The notes under the pieces were generated by a model. It had not been told where the DNA came from, did no database searches, and was given only the letters and a program-made list of their open reading frames with translations. The position numbers and the translations under genes were made by a program. A stretch of DNA of 50,169 nt from the IMG/VR virus record IMGVR_UViG_3300035703_000134, positions 1 through 50,169 of that record. One strand, 5' to 3'. Numbering within the stretch: position 1 is the stretch's first letter; every line of letters starts with the position of its first letter. Positions 36,833-45,765 of the stretch are shown here, piece by piece. The stretch comes from a virus.

Positions 36833-39800
36833 GCAACAGCTACTACAACCATTCCATCTACCCGACTCCCAACGCACCGGGATCGTCGGCAGCCCTGCGA
36901 GCTGAGCTCGACCTCATCACGGCCGGCTTCAACCTGCTGCCGACGCTGTCGGGCAACGGGTACAAGGTCGCGATGGTCAACGCCGGCGGCACGGCGCTGA
37001 TTGCCTCGAGCGCGCTGCAGTCCCTGGCGATCACCAGCTCGACGATCGACAGCACGCCGATTGGCGCGACGACGCGAGCTGCCGGCAGTTTCACCAACCT
37101 GTCGGTTAACGGGACTGCAGGCCTGGGATCGAGCGTCACGATCAGTGGCGGCACGATCAACAACACGATCATCGGCGGCACGACGCCGGTGGCCGGCTTC
37201 TTCACCACGCTGTCCGCCACCTCTGGCCTGACCGGCAACGTCACCGGCAACCTGACGGGCAACGTCACCGGCAACGTCCTGGGCAACCTGACGGGCAACG
37301 TCACCGGCAACGTCACGGCCACCAGCGGCACCAGCCAGTTCAACAACGTCACGATCAACGGCCAGCTGGATATGGATGCGGGTAGCTCCGCGACCATCAT
37401 CAACCTGCCCAACCCCACGAACAACGGCGACGCGGCCAACAAGGCCTATGTCGACACGCAGGACGCGCTGAAGCTGTCGCTGACCGGCGGCACGATGTCC
37501 GGTGCCATCGCGATGGGCACCAACAAGATCACGGGCCTGGGCACGCCGACGGCTGACGCCGACGCGGCCACCAAGGCCTACGTGGATCAAGTGGCCCAGG
37601 GCCTGGACGTCAAGGCCAGCGTGCGTGTGGCCACGACCGCCAACATCACCCTGTCGGGCACCCAAACGATTGACGGCGTGGCCGTCATCGCCGGCGATCG
37701 CGTGCTGGTCAAGGACCAGTCAACCGGTTCACAGAACGGCGTCTACGTGGTGGCTGCCGGATCCTGGAGCCGCTCCAGCGACATGGATGCCTGGACGGAG
37801 TTCCCGGGCGCGTTCGTGTTCGTCGAGCAGGGCACGGTCAACGACAACAGCGGCTGGGTCTGCACGGTCTCGCAGGGCGGCACGCTGGGCGTGACGACCG
37901 TGACCTGGGAGCAGTTCTCCGGCGCCGGCCAGATCACGGCCGGCACCGGCATGACGAAGACGGGCAACACCCTCAACGTCAACACCGCCTCTGCCTCGCG
38001 CATCGTCGTGGGCGCCGACGAGATCGATCTGGCGACCACCGGTGTCTCCGCGGGTACCTACCGTTCGGTCACTGTCGACCTGTACGGACGGGTGACCGCC
38101 GGTACGAACCCGACGACGTTGGCCGGCTACGGCATCGTCGATGCCTATACGATCGCCCAGGTTGATTCTGCCCTGGCGCTGAAGCTGAATCTGTCCGGCG
38201 GGACGATGTCCGGCCAGATCAACATGGGCACGAACCGGATCACCAACATGGCTGATCCGTCGAGCGCCCAGGACGCTGCGACCAAGAACTACATCGACAC
38301 GATCTTTGGCAGCACGACCAGTGCAGCGGCCTCGGCTTCGGCGGCAGCCACCAGCGCGACCAACGCGGCCAACAGCGCGACGTCCGCTTCGGGCAGTGCC
38401 ACGACCGCGACCAATGCGGCCAACGCCGCGGCGGCCAGCTACGACGACTTCGACGATCGCTACCTGGGGCCCAAGACCAGCAACCCTACGGTCGACAACG
38501 ACGGGAACCCGCTGCAGACCGGCGCGCTGTACTTCAACACCAGCGCCGGCGAGATGCGCGTTTGGAACGGCTCGAGCTGGGTAGCCGCGTACCTGCCCGC
38601 TGCGGGTTACGTCTCCAAGACCGGCGACACCATGACCGGCGAGCTGGCGATCAACGTTAACAGCTCGAACGCCGCGTTGCGTGTCACGCAATCCGGCAGC
38701 GGTTTCGTGATCCAGGTCGAAGATACCTCGAGCGACACGACGCCGTTCGTGGTGCGCGCGGACGGCCGCACAGTGATCGGCGGCACCACCAACTACGGTA
38801 TCGCCGGCCTGACCAATCCGCAGCTGACGGTCAACGAAAGCGAGGCGGTGATCTCCGCGGTGACGTGGAACGGCGCGTCCTCAGGATTCAATGCGAGCCT
38901 GCAGCTCAATCGTTCTCGCAGCAGCACACAGGGTTCGTACACCGTCGTCCAGTCCGGCGATCTGCTGGGCGCCATCCGATTCGGTGGCGACGATGGCACG
39001 CAGTTCATTCGAGCTGCCGACATCTTCGCCGTCGTCGACGGCACGCCGGGCGCCGGCGACATGCCGGGTCGGCTGATTCTCAGCACCACGGCAGACGGCG
39101 CGTCCAGCCCGACCGAGCGCATTCGCATCGACAGCTCGGGCCGCGTGGGCTTCGCTACGACGACCAGCCCGCTGGCCTACATCGACATCCGCGGCAACAA
39201 GGCCCCGACCAACGGCACGACGCTGGATGCAATCAGCTCGGCGTTCACCGCCAACGATGTGACGACGGTGAATGCCACGAGCTTCACCTCGTTTATCGGC
39301 CCTGGCGACAGTGTGGCGCTGACAGGCCTCACGCACTTCGCCGCGGCGCAGCGGTCGTTCGGCGCCGGTGCCAGCGCCACCACGCAGACCGGCTATGAGG
39401 CAGCCAGCAGTCTGACCGGCGCGACCACGAACTACGGTTTCCGCGGGCGTATTGCTACCGGCACGAACCGGTGGAACCTGTTCATGGACGGTACCGCCAG
39501 CAACCACCTTGCTGGCCCGCTCGGGATCAACACGACGTTCCTGAACGACTACCTGCTGCGCATCGGCGGAAACATCACTGGCGCCGTAACGCGCGGGGCA
39601 GCCGAGATCAACGTCACGGCGCAATCCGATGTGACCTCCGAGGCACGCGGTCTTGTGTCGGCGGTCAGTACTGCTGCCACTTCGTTCACCGTCGGCCAGA
39701 CCTCGGCGTTCTTCGCTGCGCAAGGCACGATCGGCGCGGGCAGCACGGTCACGACGCAGGTCGGCTATCTGGTCTCGAGCAGCTTCACCGGCGGCACGAA

Positions 39801-40053
39801 CAACTACGGCTTCCGGGGCGCGATCGCCAGCGGCTCGAACCGGTTCAACCTCTACATGGACGGCACCGCAGCGAACTTCCTCGCCGGCGGTCTGATCATC
39901 AACAACAACCTGGGCGTCGGCTCGGCTGGCTCGCCGAACTACGGCAGCGCGGGTCAGGCCCTGGTTTCAAACGGCGCGGGCGCTGCTCCCAGCTGGGGAA
40001 GCGCAGGCATCTCCACTGGCAAGGCAATAGCCATGGCCATCGTGTTCGGCTAA
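36829..40053 (+). CDS. Tail fibre protein
   Basis: The 1074-residue protein is composed of beta-repeat stretches rich in Gly, Thr, Ser and Asn. Landmarks: a GN(V/L)T repeat (residues ~135-164), two GGTMSG-type collar-like repeats with AATKAYVDQ and AATKNYIDT (typical of fibre shaft modules), an Ala/Ser/Thr coiled region (~500-540), and a C-terminal receptor-binding-like half with repeated NNYGFRG and NLYMDGTAAN motifs (~860-1010). The ATG overlaps the previous stop as ATGA. It binds the host surface. No chaperone domain is visible. Confidence 0.88.
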   Translation: MSNSYYNHSIYPTPNAPGSSAALRAELDLITAGFNLLPTLSGNGYKVAMVNAGGTALIASSALQSLAITSSTIDSTPIGATTRAAGSFTNLSVNGTAGLGSSVTISGGTINNTIIGGTTPVAGFFTTLSATSGLTGNVTGNLTGNVTGNVLGNLTGNVTGNVTATSGTSQFNNVTINGQLDMDAGSSATIINLPNPTNNGDAANKAYVDTQDALKLSLTGGTMSGAIAMGTNKITGLGTPTADADAATKAYVDQVAQGLDVKASVRVATTANITLSGTQTIDGVAVIAGDRVLVKDQSTGSQNGVYVVAAGSWSRSSDMDAWTEFPGAFVFVEQGTVNDNSGWVCTVSQGGTLGVTTVTWEQFSGAGQITAGTGMTKTGNTLNVNTASASRIVVGADEIDLATTGVSAGTYRSVTVDLYGRVTAGTNPTTLAGYGIVDAYTIAQVDSALALKLNLSGGTMSGQINMGTNRITNMADPSSAQDAATKNYIDTIFGSTTSAAASASAAATSATNAANSATSASGSATTATNAANAAAASYDDFDDRYLGPKTSNPTVDNDGNPLQTGALYFNTSAGEMRVWNGSSWVAAYLPAAGYVSKTGDTMTGELAINVNSSNAALRVTQSGSGFVIQVEDTSSDTTPFVVRADGRTVIGGTTNYGIAGLTNPQLTVNESEAVISAVTWNGASSGFNASLQLNRSRSSTQGSYTVVQSGDLLGAIRFGGDDGTQFIRAADIFAVVDGTPGAGDMPGRLILSTTADGASSPTERIRIDSSGRVGFATTTSPLAYIDIRGNKAPTNGTTLDAISSAFTANDVTTVNATSFTSFIGPGDSVALTGLTHFAAAQRSFGAGASATTQTGYEAASSLTGATTNYGFRGRIATGTNRWNLFMDGTASNHLAGPLGINTTFLNDYLLRIGGNITGAVTRGAAEINVTAQSDVTSEARGLVSAVSTAATSFTVGQTSAFFAAQGTIGAGSTVTTQVGYLVSSSFTGGTNNYGFRGAIASGSNRFNLYMDGTAANFLAGGLIINNNLGVGSAGSPNYGSAGQALVSNGAGAAPSWGSAGISTGKAIAMAIVFG
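37231..37320 (+). repeat. Short GN(V/L)T tandem repeat in the tail fibre
   Basis: A run of four-residue units (GNVT, GNLT, GNVL) encoded by near-identical 12-bp units within the fibre gene. It suggests slippage-prone shaft length variation. Confidence 0.7.
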
Positions 40054-40071
40054 CCCAGAAAGGCATCAACC

Positions 40072-40425
40072 ATGGCCGCTCCCAATATTGTCAACGTCGC
40101 AACCATCACCGGCAAGACTGCGGTCCAGGCGGTTACGACGACCGCCACCGCGATCGTCAGCAACGGCGCCGGCAGCAATCAGGTGTTGAAGATCAACGCG
40201 CTGTACGTGGCCAACGTCGACGGCACGAACAACGCCGAGATCACGGTGGACTTGTTCCGTTCGAGTGTCGCGTACCGCCTCGCGTTCACGGTGGTTGTGC
40301 CGGCTGACGCCGTGCTCGACGTGCTCAGCAAGTCGATCTACCTGGAAGAGGGCGACTCGCTGCGGCTGACGGCCAATGCAAACAGCGACCTCGAAGCTGT
40401 GTGCTCCTACGAAATCATCGCCTAA
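40072..40425 (+). CDS. Hypothetical tail-associated protein, 117 aa
   Basis: A small beta-rich protein (MAAPNIVNVATITGKTAVQA, then NAEITVDLFRSSVAYRLAFT), ending in SYEIIA. It lies between the fibre and the adhesin-like genes and may be a fibre-tip or decoration component. No family was recognised; GAAAGGC lies upstream. Confidence 0.65.
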   Translation: MAAPNIVNVATITGKTAVQAVTTTATAIVSNGAGSNQVLKINALYVANVDGTNNAEITVDLFRSSVAYRLAFTVVVPADAVLDVLSKSIYLEEGDSLRLTANANSDLEAVCSYEIIA

Positions 40426-40428
40426 GCC

Positions 40429-41304
40429 ATGGCTGACTTCCCGTCACCGTCGAGTGCCTACGGGCGCTGGAACCTGATGGACCAGCGTGATGCGGTCATG
40501 GGTGCGAATTGGCCGAGCATGCCAATCGTCGTTGACTATGTCGTTGTAGCCGGGGGTGGTGGCGGCGGAGGTGGCAACGCTGGCGGGGGCGGTGGAGGCG
40601 CTGGCGGTGTGCGTTTGCTGAGCTCGCAGTCGCTGACGGTTGGCGTCACCCACACAGTCACTATCGGCTCGGGTGGTACGGGTGGGCAGAACAACATCGC
40701 CGGTACCAACGGCGGAGACTCTTCGTTCAGCGGGGTGGTATCAACTGGCGGCGGCGGCGGCGGCTCGTCGTACAACATGACCGGTGTCGCCGGTGGATCG
40801 GGTGGTGGCGGTGGCGTGTCGGCGAATTCAGGCACGGCCTACGGGGGCGGCGCCGGAACGTCTGGCCAAGGCAACGCTGGCGGTTCTGGCGACACCGTAG
40901 TGAACGGCACTGCCGGCGGCGGCGGGGGCGCGGCAGCCGCGGGTTCATCGGGCTCTACAAGCACGGGCGGCGCGGGCACTACCGTCGCCCTCACCGGCTT
41001 TTCTGGCACCTATGGCGGTGGCGGTGGTGGCTCAAAATACAGCCCTTCGTCCCCACAGGCGCTGGGCGGTACGGGCGGCGGCGGAAATGGCAGCACAGGC
41101 AGCAGTACCAACGGCACCAATGGATCGGCAAACACCGGCGGCGGTGGTGGCGGAAACGTCAACACCGGCGCGTCAGGCGGCTCTGGGGTTGTAGTCATCT
41201 CTGCGCCGCGCGCGGCAGCGGCCACAACCGGGTCGCCAACGGTCACCACCAACGCCGGCCGCACGATCTACACGTTCACAGCCTCTGGCTCCATTACGTT
41301 CTGA
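40429..41304 (+). CDS. Glycine-rich adhesin-like protein 1
   Basis: The 291-residue protein has a short N-terminal FPSPSSAYGRWNLMDQRDAV segment, then a glycine-rich region with poly-Gly runs, and a C-terminal GSGVVVISAPRAA, then TIYTFTASGSITF. Repeated Gly runs in a beta-rich frame resemble the polyglycine-II sandwich adhesins of tail-fibre tips (for example S16 gp38-like); that parallel is inference. First of three tandem paralogues, start close after the previous stop with no Shine-Dalgarno, so translation is probably coupled. Confidence 0.78.
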   Translation: MADFPSPSSAYGRWNLMDQRDAVMGANWPSMPIVVDYVVVAGGGGGGGGNAGGGGGGAGGVRLLSSQSLTVGVTHTVTIGSGGTGGQNNIAGTNGGDSSFSGVVSTGGGGGGSSYNMTGVAGGSGGGGGVSANSGTAYGGGAGTSGQGNAGGSGDTVVNGTAGGGGGAAAAGSSGSTSTGGAGTTVALTGFSGTYGGGGGGSKYSPSSPQALGGTGGGGNGSTGSSTNGTNGSANTGGGGGGNVNTGASGGSGVVVISAPRAAAATTGSPTVTTNAGRTIYTFTASGSITF

Positions 41305-41306
41305 CC

Positions 41307-42200
41307 ATGCCTCAATTTCCAACTATCTCGTCGGCGTCAGACGTCTGGAGTCTGACTGATCAGTATCGTGCAGAAGCGGGGGATAACTGGCCGCCCATGG
41401 GCGTTCTTGTGAACTATCTCGCAATCGCAGGTGGCGGTGGCGGCGGCACCGCCCTTGGCGGTGGCGGCGGTGCGGGAGGATACCTTTCTGGATCGAACTT
41501 TGTAATTCCTTACGGAGTGGCGCAGACCATTACCGTCGGGGCTGGTGGTAGTGGAGCGAGCAGCCGGTCGGTACAGGGTAGTTCCGGCAGCAATTCGGCA
41601 TTGGCTTCTACAACCGCCACTGGTGGCGGAGGGGGCGGCTCCTATTCCTCCGGTGTTCGAGCAGGCGTTAACGGTGGGTCCGGCGGGGGCTCTGCGGATG
41701 GAACCGCGGGCACCGGCGTCGTCGGCCAAGGAAATGCTGGTGGCACAGGATTATCGAAGAACAATCCCGGCGGGGGCGGCGGCGGGGCCGGCGCGGTAGG
41801 TGGGAATGCGACTGGCTCGGCGGGCGGAGCAGGCGGCGCCGGCCTTGCGTCTTCCATCACAGGGTCTAGCGTTACCCGCGGGGGTGGTGGCGGCGGTGGC
41901 GTGCTTGGCCCTACATATGGCACCTATACCGTCGGCAGCGGCGGAAGCGGCGGGGGTGGCTCCGGCGGTAACGGTGAAACAATTTTCGCCACAGCAGGGA
42001 CTGCCAATACGGGCGGCGGCGGTGGCTCTGGCGGGTTTGGCTCTCCAAGCGGAGACGAAGTCGGCAAAGCAGGAGGCTCCGGCGTCGTGATCATCTCCGC
42101 ACCTCGCGCTGCGACATCCACCACTGGATCACCAACCGTCACTACTTCAGGCGGTCGCACCATCTACACCTTTACTGCCTCGGGCAGCATAACTTTCTGA
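41307..42200 (+). CDS. Glycine-rich adhesin-like protein 2
   Basis: A 297-residue paralogue of the preceding gene with the same three-part design: N-terminal FPTISSASDVWSLTDQ segment, Gly-rich body, and a near-identical C terminus (SGVVIISAPRAA, TFTASGSITF). The body differs strongly in the positions of Gly runs and connecting loops, as expected if the body contacts the receptor. The start follows the previous stop by two bases. Confidence 0.78.
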   Translation: MPQFPTISSASDVWSLTDQYRAEAGDNWPPMGVLVNYLAIAGGGGGGTALGGGGGAGGYLSGSNFVIPYGVAQTITVGAGGSGASSRSVQGSSGSNSALASTTATGGGGGGSYSSGVRAGVNGGSGGGSADGTAGTGVVGQGNAGGTGLSKNNPGGGGGGAGAVGGNATGSAGGAGGAGLASSITGSSVTRGGGGGGGVLGPTYGTYTVGSGGSGGGGSGGNGETIFATAGTANTGGGGGSGGFGSPSGDEVGKAGGSGVVIISAPRAATSTTGSPTVTTSGGRTIYTFTASGSITF

Positions 42201-42209
42201 GGCAGCGAC

Positions 42210-43094
42210 ATGGCTCAGTTCCCGTCAACCACATCCGCATCCGGCATCTGGACGCTGAAGAAACAAAAGCGTGCAGAGCAGGGGGATAACTGGCCCGACG
42301 CCGTGCCTTCAATGAATTACCTTGTCGTCGCGGGCGGGGGCAGTGGCGGTGCATACGGCGGCGGTGGGGGCGCGGGGGGCCTGCTCCAGGCAACGAACAT
42401 CACGCCCGTGGCGGGCAGAACCTATACCGTCACTGTTGGCGCTGGAGGAGCGTCAGCATCTAGCCGCGCTGCGGGTAATAACGGTTCAAACAGTAGCCTG
42501 ACCGCTACGGGGCTGTCTGCGACGGCTACCGGCGGAGGCGGCGGCGGATCTTGGAGCAACAGCGCCGGAAAGACCGGCGGTAGCGGCGGTGGCGGCGTAG
42601 GGTATCCCGGTACCGAATCGGCGGGTTCGGGTACTGGCGGCCAAGGGAATGCCGGTGGAACCGGCGTAAACGACGGGGGCCTTTCGTCCGGCGGTGGCGG
42701 CGGTGCCGGGGCTGTCGGTGGCAACGCTGTATCAGGTACGCGAGGGGGTAATGGTGGAAACGGCTTGCAGTCATCCATTGCCGGCAGCGCCACCTTTTAC
42801 GCCGGTGGTGGTGGCGGTACTTCGCTCTTTGGTACTGCTGCGTCCGGTGGCTCTGGGGGAGGCGGCGCTGCGGGTGGCCTTCCGGGAAGTGTAAACGGAA
42901 CAGCGGGCACGGCAAATACCGGCGGGGGCGGCGGCGGGTCTTCTGATGCAACAAGCGGTGCGGGCGGTTCTGGCGTTGTGATCATCAGCGTCGCGAATGC
43001 AACGGTCGTGTCTACAACTGGCTCACCGACTGTCACCACCTCTGGTGGCCGCACCATCTACACCTTCACTGCCAGCGGCAGCATCACGTTCTAA
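42210..43094 (+). CDS. Glycine-rich adhesin-like protein 3
   Basis: A 294-residue third copy with N-terminal FPSTTSASGIWTLKKQKRAE, Gly-rich body and C-terminal SGVVIISVANATVVSTTGSP, TFTASGSITF. All three copies share the last ~25 residues more closely than the body, so gene conversion or domain swapping at the conserved ends is plausible. GAGG lies upstream. Confidence 0.78.
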   Translation: MAQFPSTTSASGIWTLKKQKRAEQGDNWPDAVPSMNYLVVAGGGSGGAYGGGGGAGGLLQATNITPVAGRTYTVTVGAGGASASSRAAGNNGSNSSLTATGLSATATGGGGGGSWSNSAGKTGGSGGGGVGYPGTESAGSGTGGQGNAGGTGVNDGGLSSGGGGGAGAVGGNAVSGTRGGNGGNGLQSSIAGSATFYAGGGGGTSLFGTAASGGSGGGGAAGGLPGSVNGTAGTANTGGGGGGSSDATSGAGGSGVVIISVANATVVSTTGSPTVTTSGGRTIYTFTASGSITF

Positions 43095-43106
43095 GGAGAA
43101 AAGCAC

Positions 43107-43496
43107 ATGGCTCACTTTGCTGAAATCGGACTTAATAACACCGTGCTCCGTGTGATCGTCGTTCACAACAACGAGCTGCTCGACGAGAACGGTGTTGAGC
43201 AAGAGAGCAAGGGCGCTGAGTTTTGCCGCGTTCTGTTCGGTGGCATTTGGGTGCAGACCAGCTACAACGCCAAGTTTCGCAAGAACTACGCTGGCGAAGG
43301 CTTCACCTACGACAGCACTCGCGATGCCTTCATCCCGCCCAAGCCGTTCCCGTCATGGGTGCTCAACGAGGACACCTGCCGCTGGGACGCGCCCGTACCC
43401 TACCCGACTGATGTCGGCACACCTGAAGCGCCGAAGCGGTACGTGTGGGATGAGGCCACGACAAGCTGGGTTGAACTGGTGCTCGCGCCAGCCTAA
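43107..43496 (+). CDS. Conserved phage protein, 129 aa
   Basis: This protein begins MAHFAEIGLNNTVLRVIVVH and carries CRVLFGGIWVQTSYNAKFRK, NYAGEGFTYDSTRDAFIPPK and VLNEDTCRWDAP, motifs of a widespread, uncharacterised phage family usually coded beside fibre or adhesin genes. AGGAGA lies upstream. The family's role is not known; a structural or assembly part in the tail tip is inferred from position. Confidence 0.8.
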   Translation: MAHFAEIGLNNTVLRVIVVHNNELLDENGVEQESKGAEFCRVLFGGIWVQTSYNAKFRKNYAGEGFTYDSTRDAFIPPKPFPSWVLNEDTCRWDAPVPYPTDVGTPEAPKRYVWDEATTSWVELVLAPA

Positions 43497-43518
43497 TCCC
43501 ATCACACCGTGCAACACG

Positions 43519-43543
43519 AAGCCCCGCGCCCGCGGGGCTTTTC
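43519..43543 (+). terminator. Terminator between tail and lysis genes
   Basis: AAGCCCCGC (43519-43527) pairs with GCGGGGCTT (43532-43540) with loop GCCC, followed by TTCC. It separates the fibre/adhesin block from the lysis cassette. Confidence 0.7.
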
Positions 43544-43570
43544 CATTTGGGGAGAAAGGAAGCTACGTAG

Positions 43571-43750
43571 ATGATCAGCCCAGTCGAAGCCCGCCTCGAG
43601 ACGCATGAGGCAGTCTGTGCCCAGCGGTACGCACAGATCGAGCTGCAATTCCGCAGCAGCAATTCACGCCTGAAGCGTATCGAGCAAGTCCTCATCGGCT
43701 GCTGCGGATTCATCATCGCGCTGCTTCTGACCCTGGTGCTGAAGCTCTGA
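43571..43750 (+). CDS. Small membrane protein, XhlA-like
   Basis: Fifty-nine residues from the ATG at 43571: a soluble helical N terminus (MISPVEARLETHEAVCAQRY) and one C-terminal transmembrane helix (IGCCGFIIALLLTLVL). The design resembles XhlA-type holin-associated proteins. AAAGGAAGC lies upstream. First gene of the lysis-side block; its stop overlaps the next start as TGATG. Confidence 0.7.
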   Translation: MISPVEARLETHEAVCAQRYAQIELQFRSSNSRLKRIEQVLIGCCGFIIALLLTLVLKL

Positions 43751-44244
43751 TGGAACCGATCACCGGCATCCTGGCCGCAGTGTCCGCGGCCAACGCGGCG
43801 TTTGGCGCAGTAAAAAAGCTCGTCGCCACTGGCCGTGAAATCCAGGACGTAGCCGGTCAACTGGGCAAGTGGTATGGCGCGTTCGGCGACTTCAACCGCT
43901 TGGCCACCGAGAAGGCCAACAAGAAGCCGTCAGTCTTCAAGCGGCTGATGCACGACGGCTCGATCGAGCAAGAAGCCCTGCAGATCACGATGCACAAGCA
44001 GGCGCTGATCAAGCAGGAGTACGAGCTCAAGATCCTGATCATCGCCCACTACGGCGAGAACGTTTACAACGAAATGATCATGGAGCGCATCCGGCTCAAG
44101 AAGGAGCGCGAGAAGCGCGAGCGCGAGCATCGGCTGCGTCAGCAGGCCTTCGTCCTCAACGCGAAGTACGGCGCCGGCATTGCCTTTCTGGCAACCGCGG
44201 TGGCCGCTCTTTTCTATGTGCTCTGGGAGAAAGTAGGCAAGTAA
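43750..44244 (+). CDS. Coiled membrane protein, 164 aa
   Basis: Starts with a helical, mildly hydrophobic segment (GILAAVSAANAAFGAVKKLV), a central amphipathic stretch and a very charged coiled coil (MERIRLKKEREKREREHRLR), ending in one transmembrane helix (GIAFLATAVAALFYVL). No family was recognised. It is coupled to both neighbours in the lysis block and could be a spanin- or holin-related component. Confidence 0.7.
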   Translation: MEPITGILAAVSAANAAFGAVKKLVATGREIQDVAGQLGKWYGAFGDFNRLATEKANKKPSVFKRLMHDGSIEQEALQITMHKQALIKQEYELKILIIAHYGENVYNEMIMERIRLKKEREKREREHRLRQQAFVLNAKYGAGIAFLATAVAALFYVLWEKVGK

Positions 44245-44744
44245 TGTTCAAGGCACCACCCGCGACGGCGTCGCGGTCTGAGCGCGAGGCTTACGTCAAG
44301 GGACTCGCCGCGATCAGCATCTCCGTGCTGGCACTGCTGCTGGCGATCAACGGCTTCTTCGGCGGATCGAACTCCAGCCGGGTGCTCAACAAGACCATCG
44401 AGGCCAACAACCTCTGGTCCTGGTACCAAGCCAAGAACGTGCGTGCGTCGATGTACGGCATCGCCGCGGAGCAGGGCGGCAAGACCGGCGACACGTTCGA
44501 CAAGCAGGCCCTGCGCCTGCGCGACGACATGCAGGAGATCCAGGCAAAAGCCGCGGCCGCTGAGGCCGAGCGCGATGCGGCCAAGGCCCGATCGCCCTGG
44601 TACAGCTACGCCGGCATGGCGCTGCAGCTCGGAATCGTTCTCTCAAGCGCGGCGATCCTCGCCGTGTCCATGGCGCTGTTCTACAGCTCCGTTCTCGTGG
44701 GCGGCCTGGGTGCTGTCCTTCTACTCACTGCTCTAGGAATCTGA
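44244..44744 (+). CDS. DUF4337-like membrane protein
   Basis: From the ATG at 44244 (TAATG overlap with the previous stop) the 166-residue protein has an N-terminal transmembrane helix (GLAAISISVLALLLAINGFF), a soluble region with NNLWSWYQAKNVRASMY and a charged coil, and two C-terminal helices (LQLGIVLSSAAILAVSMALF, VLVGGLGAVLLLTALG). The topology and the WSWYQAK motif match DUF4337-type membrane proteins. Role in lysis inferred from location only. Confidence 0.72.
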   Translation: MFKAPPATASRSEREAYVKGLAAISISVLALLLAINGFFGGSNSSRVLNKTIEANNLWSWYQAKNVRASMYGIAAEQGGKTGDTFDKQALRLRDDMQEIQAKAAAAEAERDAAKARSPWYSYAGMALQLGIVLSSAAILAVSMALFYSSVLVGGLGAVLLLTALGI

Positions 44745-44746
44745 CA

Positions 44747-45073
44747 ATGGACAAGTTCATCAAGGTCATCGGCGCCCGCTGGTTTCAGTTCGCCCTCATC
44801 CCGCTGATCGTGCTGGTGTGGTTCATTGCGACCGACCCCAGTGGCGGCGCCGACACCCTGCTGCGTGTGCAGCTGTGGGGTCAGGCCTTCTTGGTGACCG
44901 GCATCGCCTACTTGGTCGCCAAGGCCATGCTGGGCAAGGCCTCGAGCGAGGACCTGTACAGCAAGGCCCTGGACGGCAACGTCGGCGCCGGCATCGCCTA
45001 CACCGGCATCTGCCTGCTGCGCGCCTTCGTGCTGATGGCCCTGCTGCTGTTCTTCGCCCAGGTGCAGCGGTGA
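44747..45073 (+). CDS. Putative holin
   Basis: A 108-residue protein with about three hydrophobic segments (WFQFALIPLIVLVWFIATDP, LWGQAFLVTGIAYLVAKAML, IAYTGICLLRAFVLMALLLF). Membrane protein size and position directly before the endolysin gene, with a GTGA overlap, are those of a phage holin. It would form the inner-membrane hole that triggers lysis timing. Sequence identity to a named holin class was not confirmed. Confidence 0.75.
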   Translation: MDKFIKVIGARWFQFALIPLIVLVWFIATDPSGGADTLLRVQLWGQAFLVTGIAYLVAKAMLGKASSEDLYSKALDGNVGAGIAYTGICLLRAFVLMALLLFFAQVQR

Positions 45074-45765
45074 AATCGCTCCTGCTCCTGCTCGCACTGG
45101 CGCAGCCGGCGCTGGCGTTCAAGCTCGAGCGGGACATCCCGCCCCAGGCGCATCAGCACCTCCCGACTCTTTCTGCCCAAGTCCGCGAGGTGATGCCGGG
45201 CTTTCACGCCCCGCATTACTTCGGCGCGCTGATCGAGCACGAGAGCGGCTGCCCGTCCATCAAGTCGATGTGCTGGAACGCCAAGGCGCGGCTGAAGTCG
45301 CAGCGGGAGGAGGGCGCCGGCCTGGGCCAGATCACGCGCGCCTACCGCGAAGACGGCAGCCTGCGCTTCGACGCCCTGGCCGAGACCCGCAAGCTCGACC
45401 CGCGGGGCCTGAACGAGCTGCGCTGGGACAACGTCTACGAGCGCCCCGACCTGCAGATGCGGGTGATGGTGGTCATGACGCGGCAGAACTGGAACCGGGC
45501 TGGCAAGCTCACCAGCGATCCGCACTATCAGCTGCAGCTCACTGACCTGAGCTACAACGCCGGCTTCGGGCGCGTCTTGAACGACATGCGTGCCTGCTCG
45601 CTGCAGGCGGGCTGCAACCCCCAGGTCTGGCACGGCAACGTCGAGAAGACCTGCACGGCCAGCACAAGGCCGCTGTACGGCACCCGGTCGGCTTGCGACA
45701 TCTCGCGTCACCACGTCCATGACGTCGTCGACGTGCGCATGCCCAAGTACAAGGGGAAGGTATGA
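45070..45765 (+). CDS. Endolysin: exported lytic transglycosylase-like
   Basis: GTG start at 45070 overlaps the holin stop (GTGA). The 231-residue protein has a signal peptide (residues 1-16, LLLLLALAQPALA) and a transglycosylase-like catalytic region: ALIEHESGCPSIK with E58 as the likely acid, then AGLGQITRAYREDG. A LSYNAGFGRVLNDMRACS segment matches the third SLT motif. Export by Sec suggests a holin or pinholin acts only as timer. Confidence 0.85.
   Translation: MKSLLLLLALAQPALAFKLERDIPPQAHQHLPTLSAQVREVMPGFHAPHYFGALIEHESGCPSIKSMCWNAKARLKSQREEGAGLGQITRAYREDGSLRFDALAETRKLDPRGLNELRWDNVYERPDLQMRVMVVMTRQNWNRAGKLTSDPHYQLQLTDLSYNAGFGRVLNDMRACSLQAGCNPQVWHGNVEKTCTASTRPLYGTRSACDISRHHVHDVVDVRMPKYKGKV

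Noticed and set aside
37231-37320. Short tandem repeat as a CRISPR or iteron
   Set aside because: Repeats are in frame within the fibre gene and encode GN(V/L)T units.
40444-43057. Proline-rich minus-strand frames opposite the glycine-rich genes
   Set aside because: Gly codons (GGN) read as Pro (NCC) on the opposite strand; a composition artefact.
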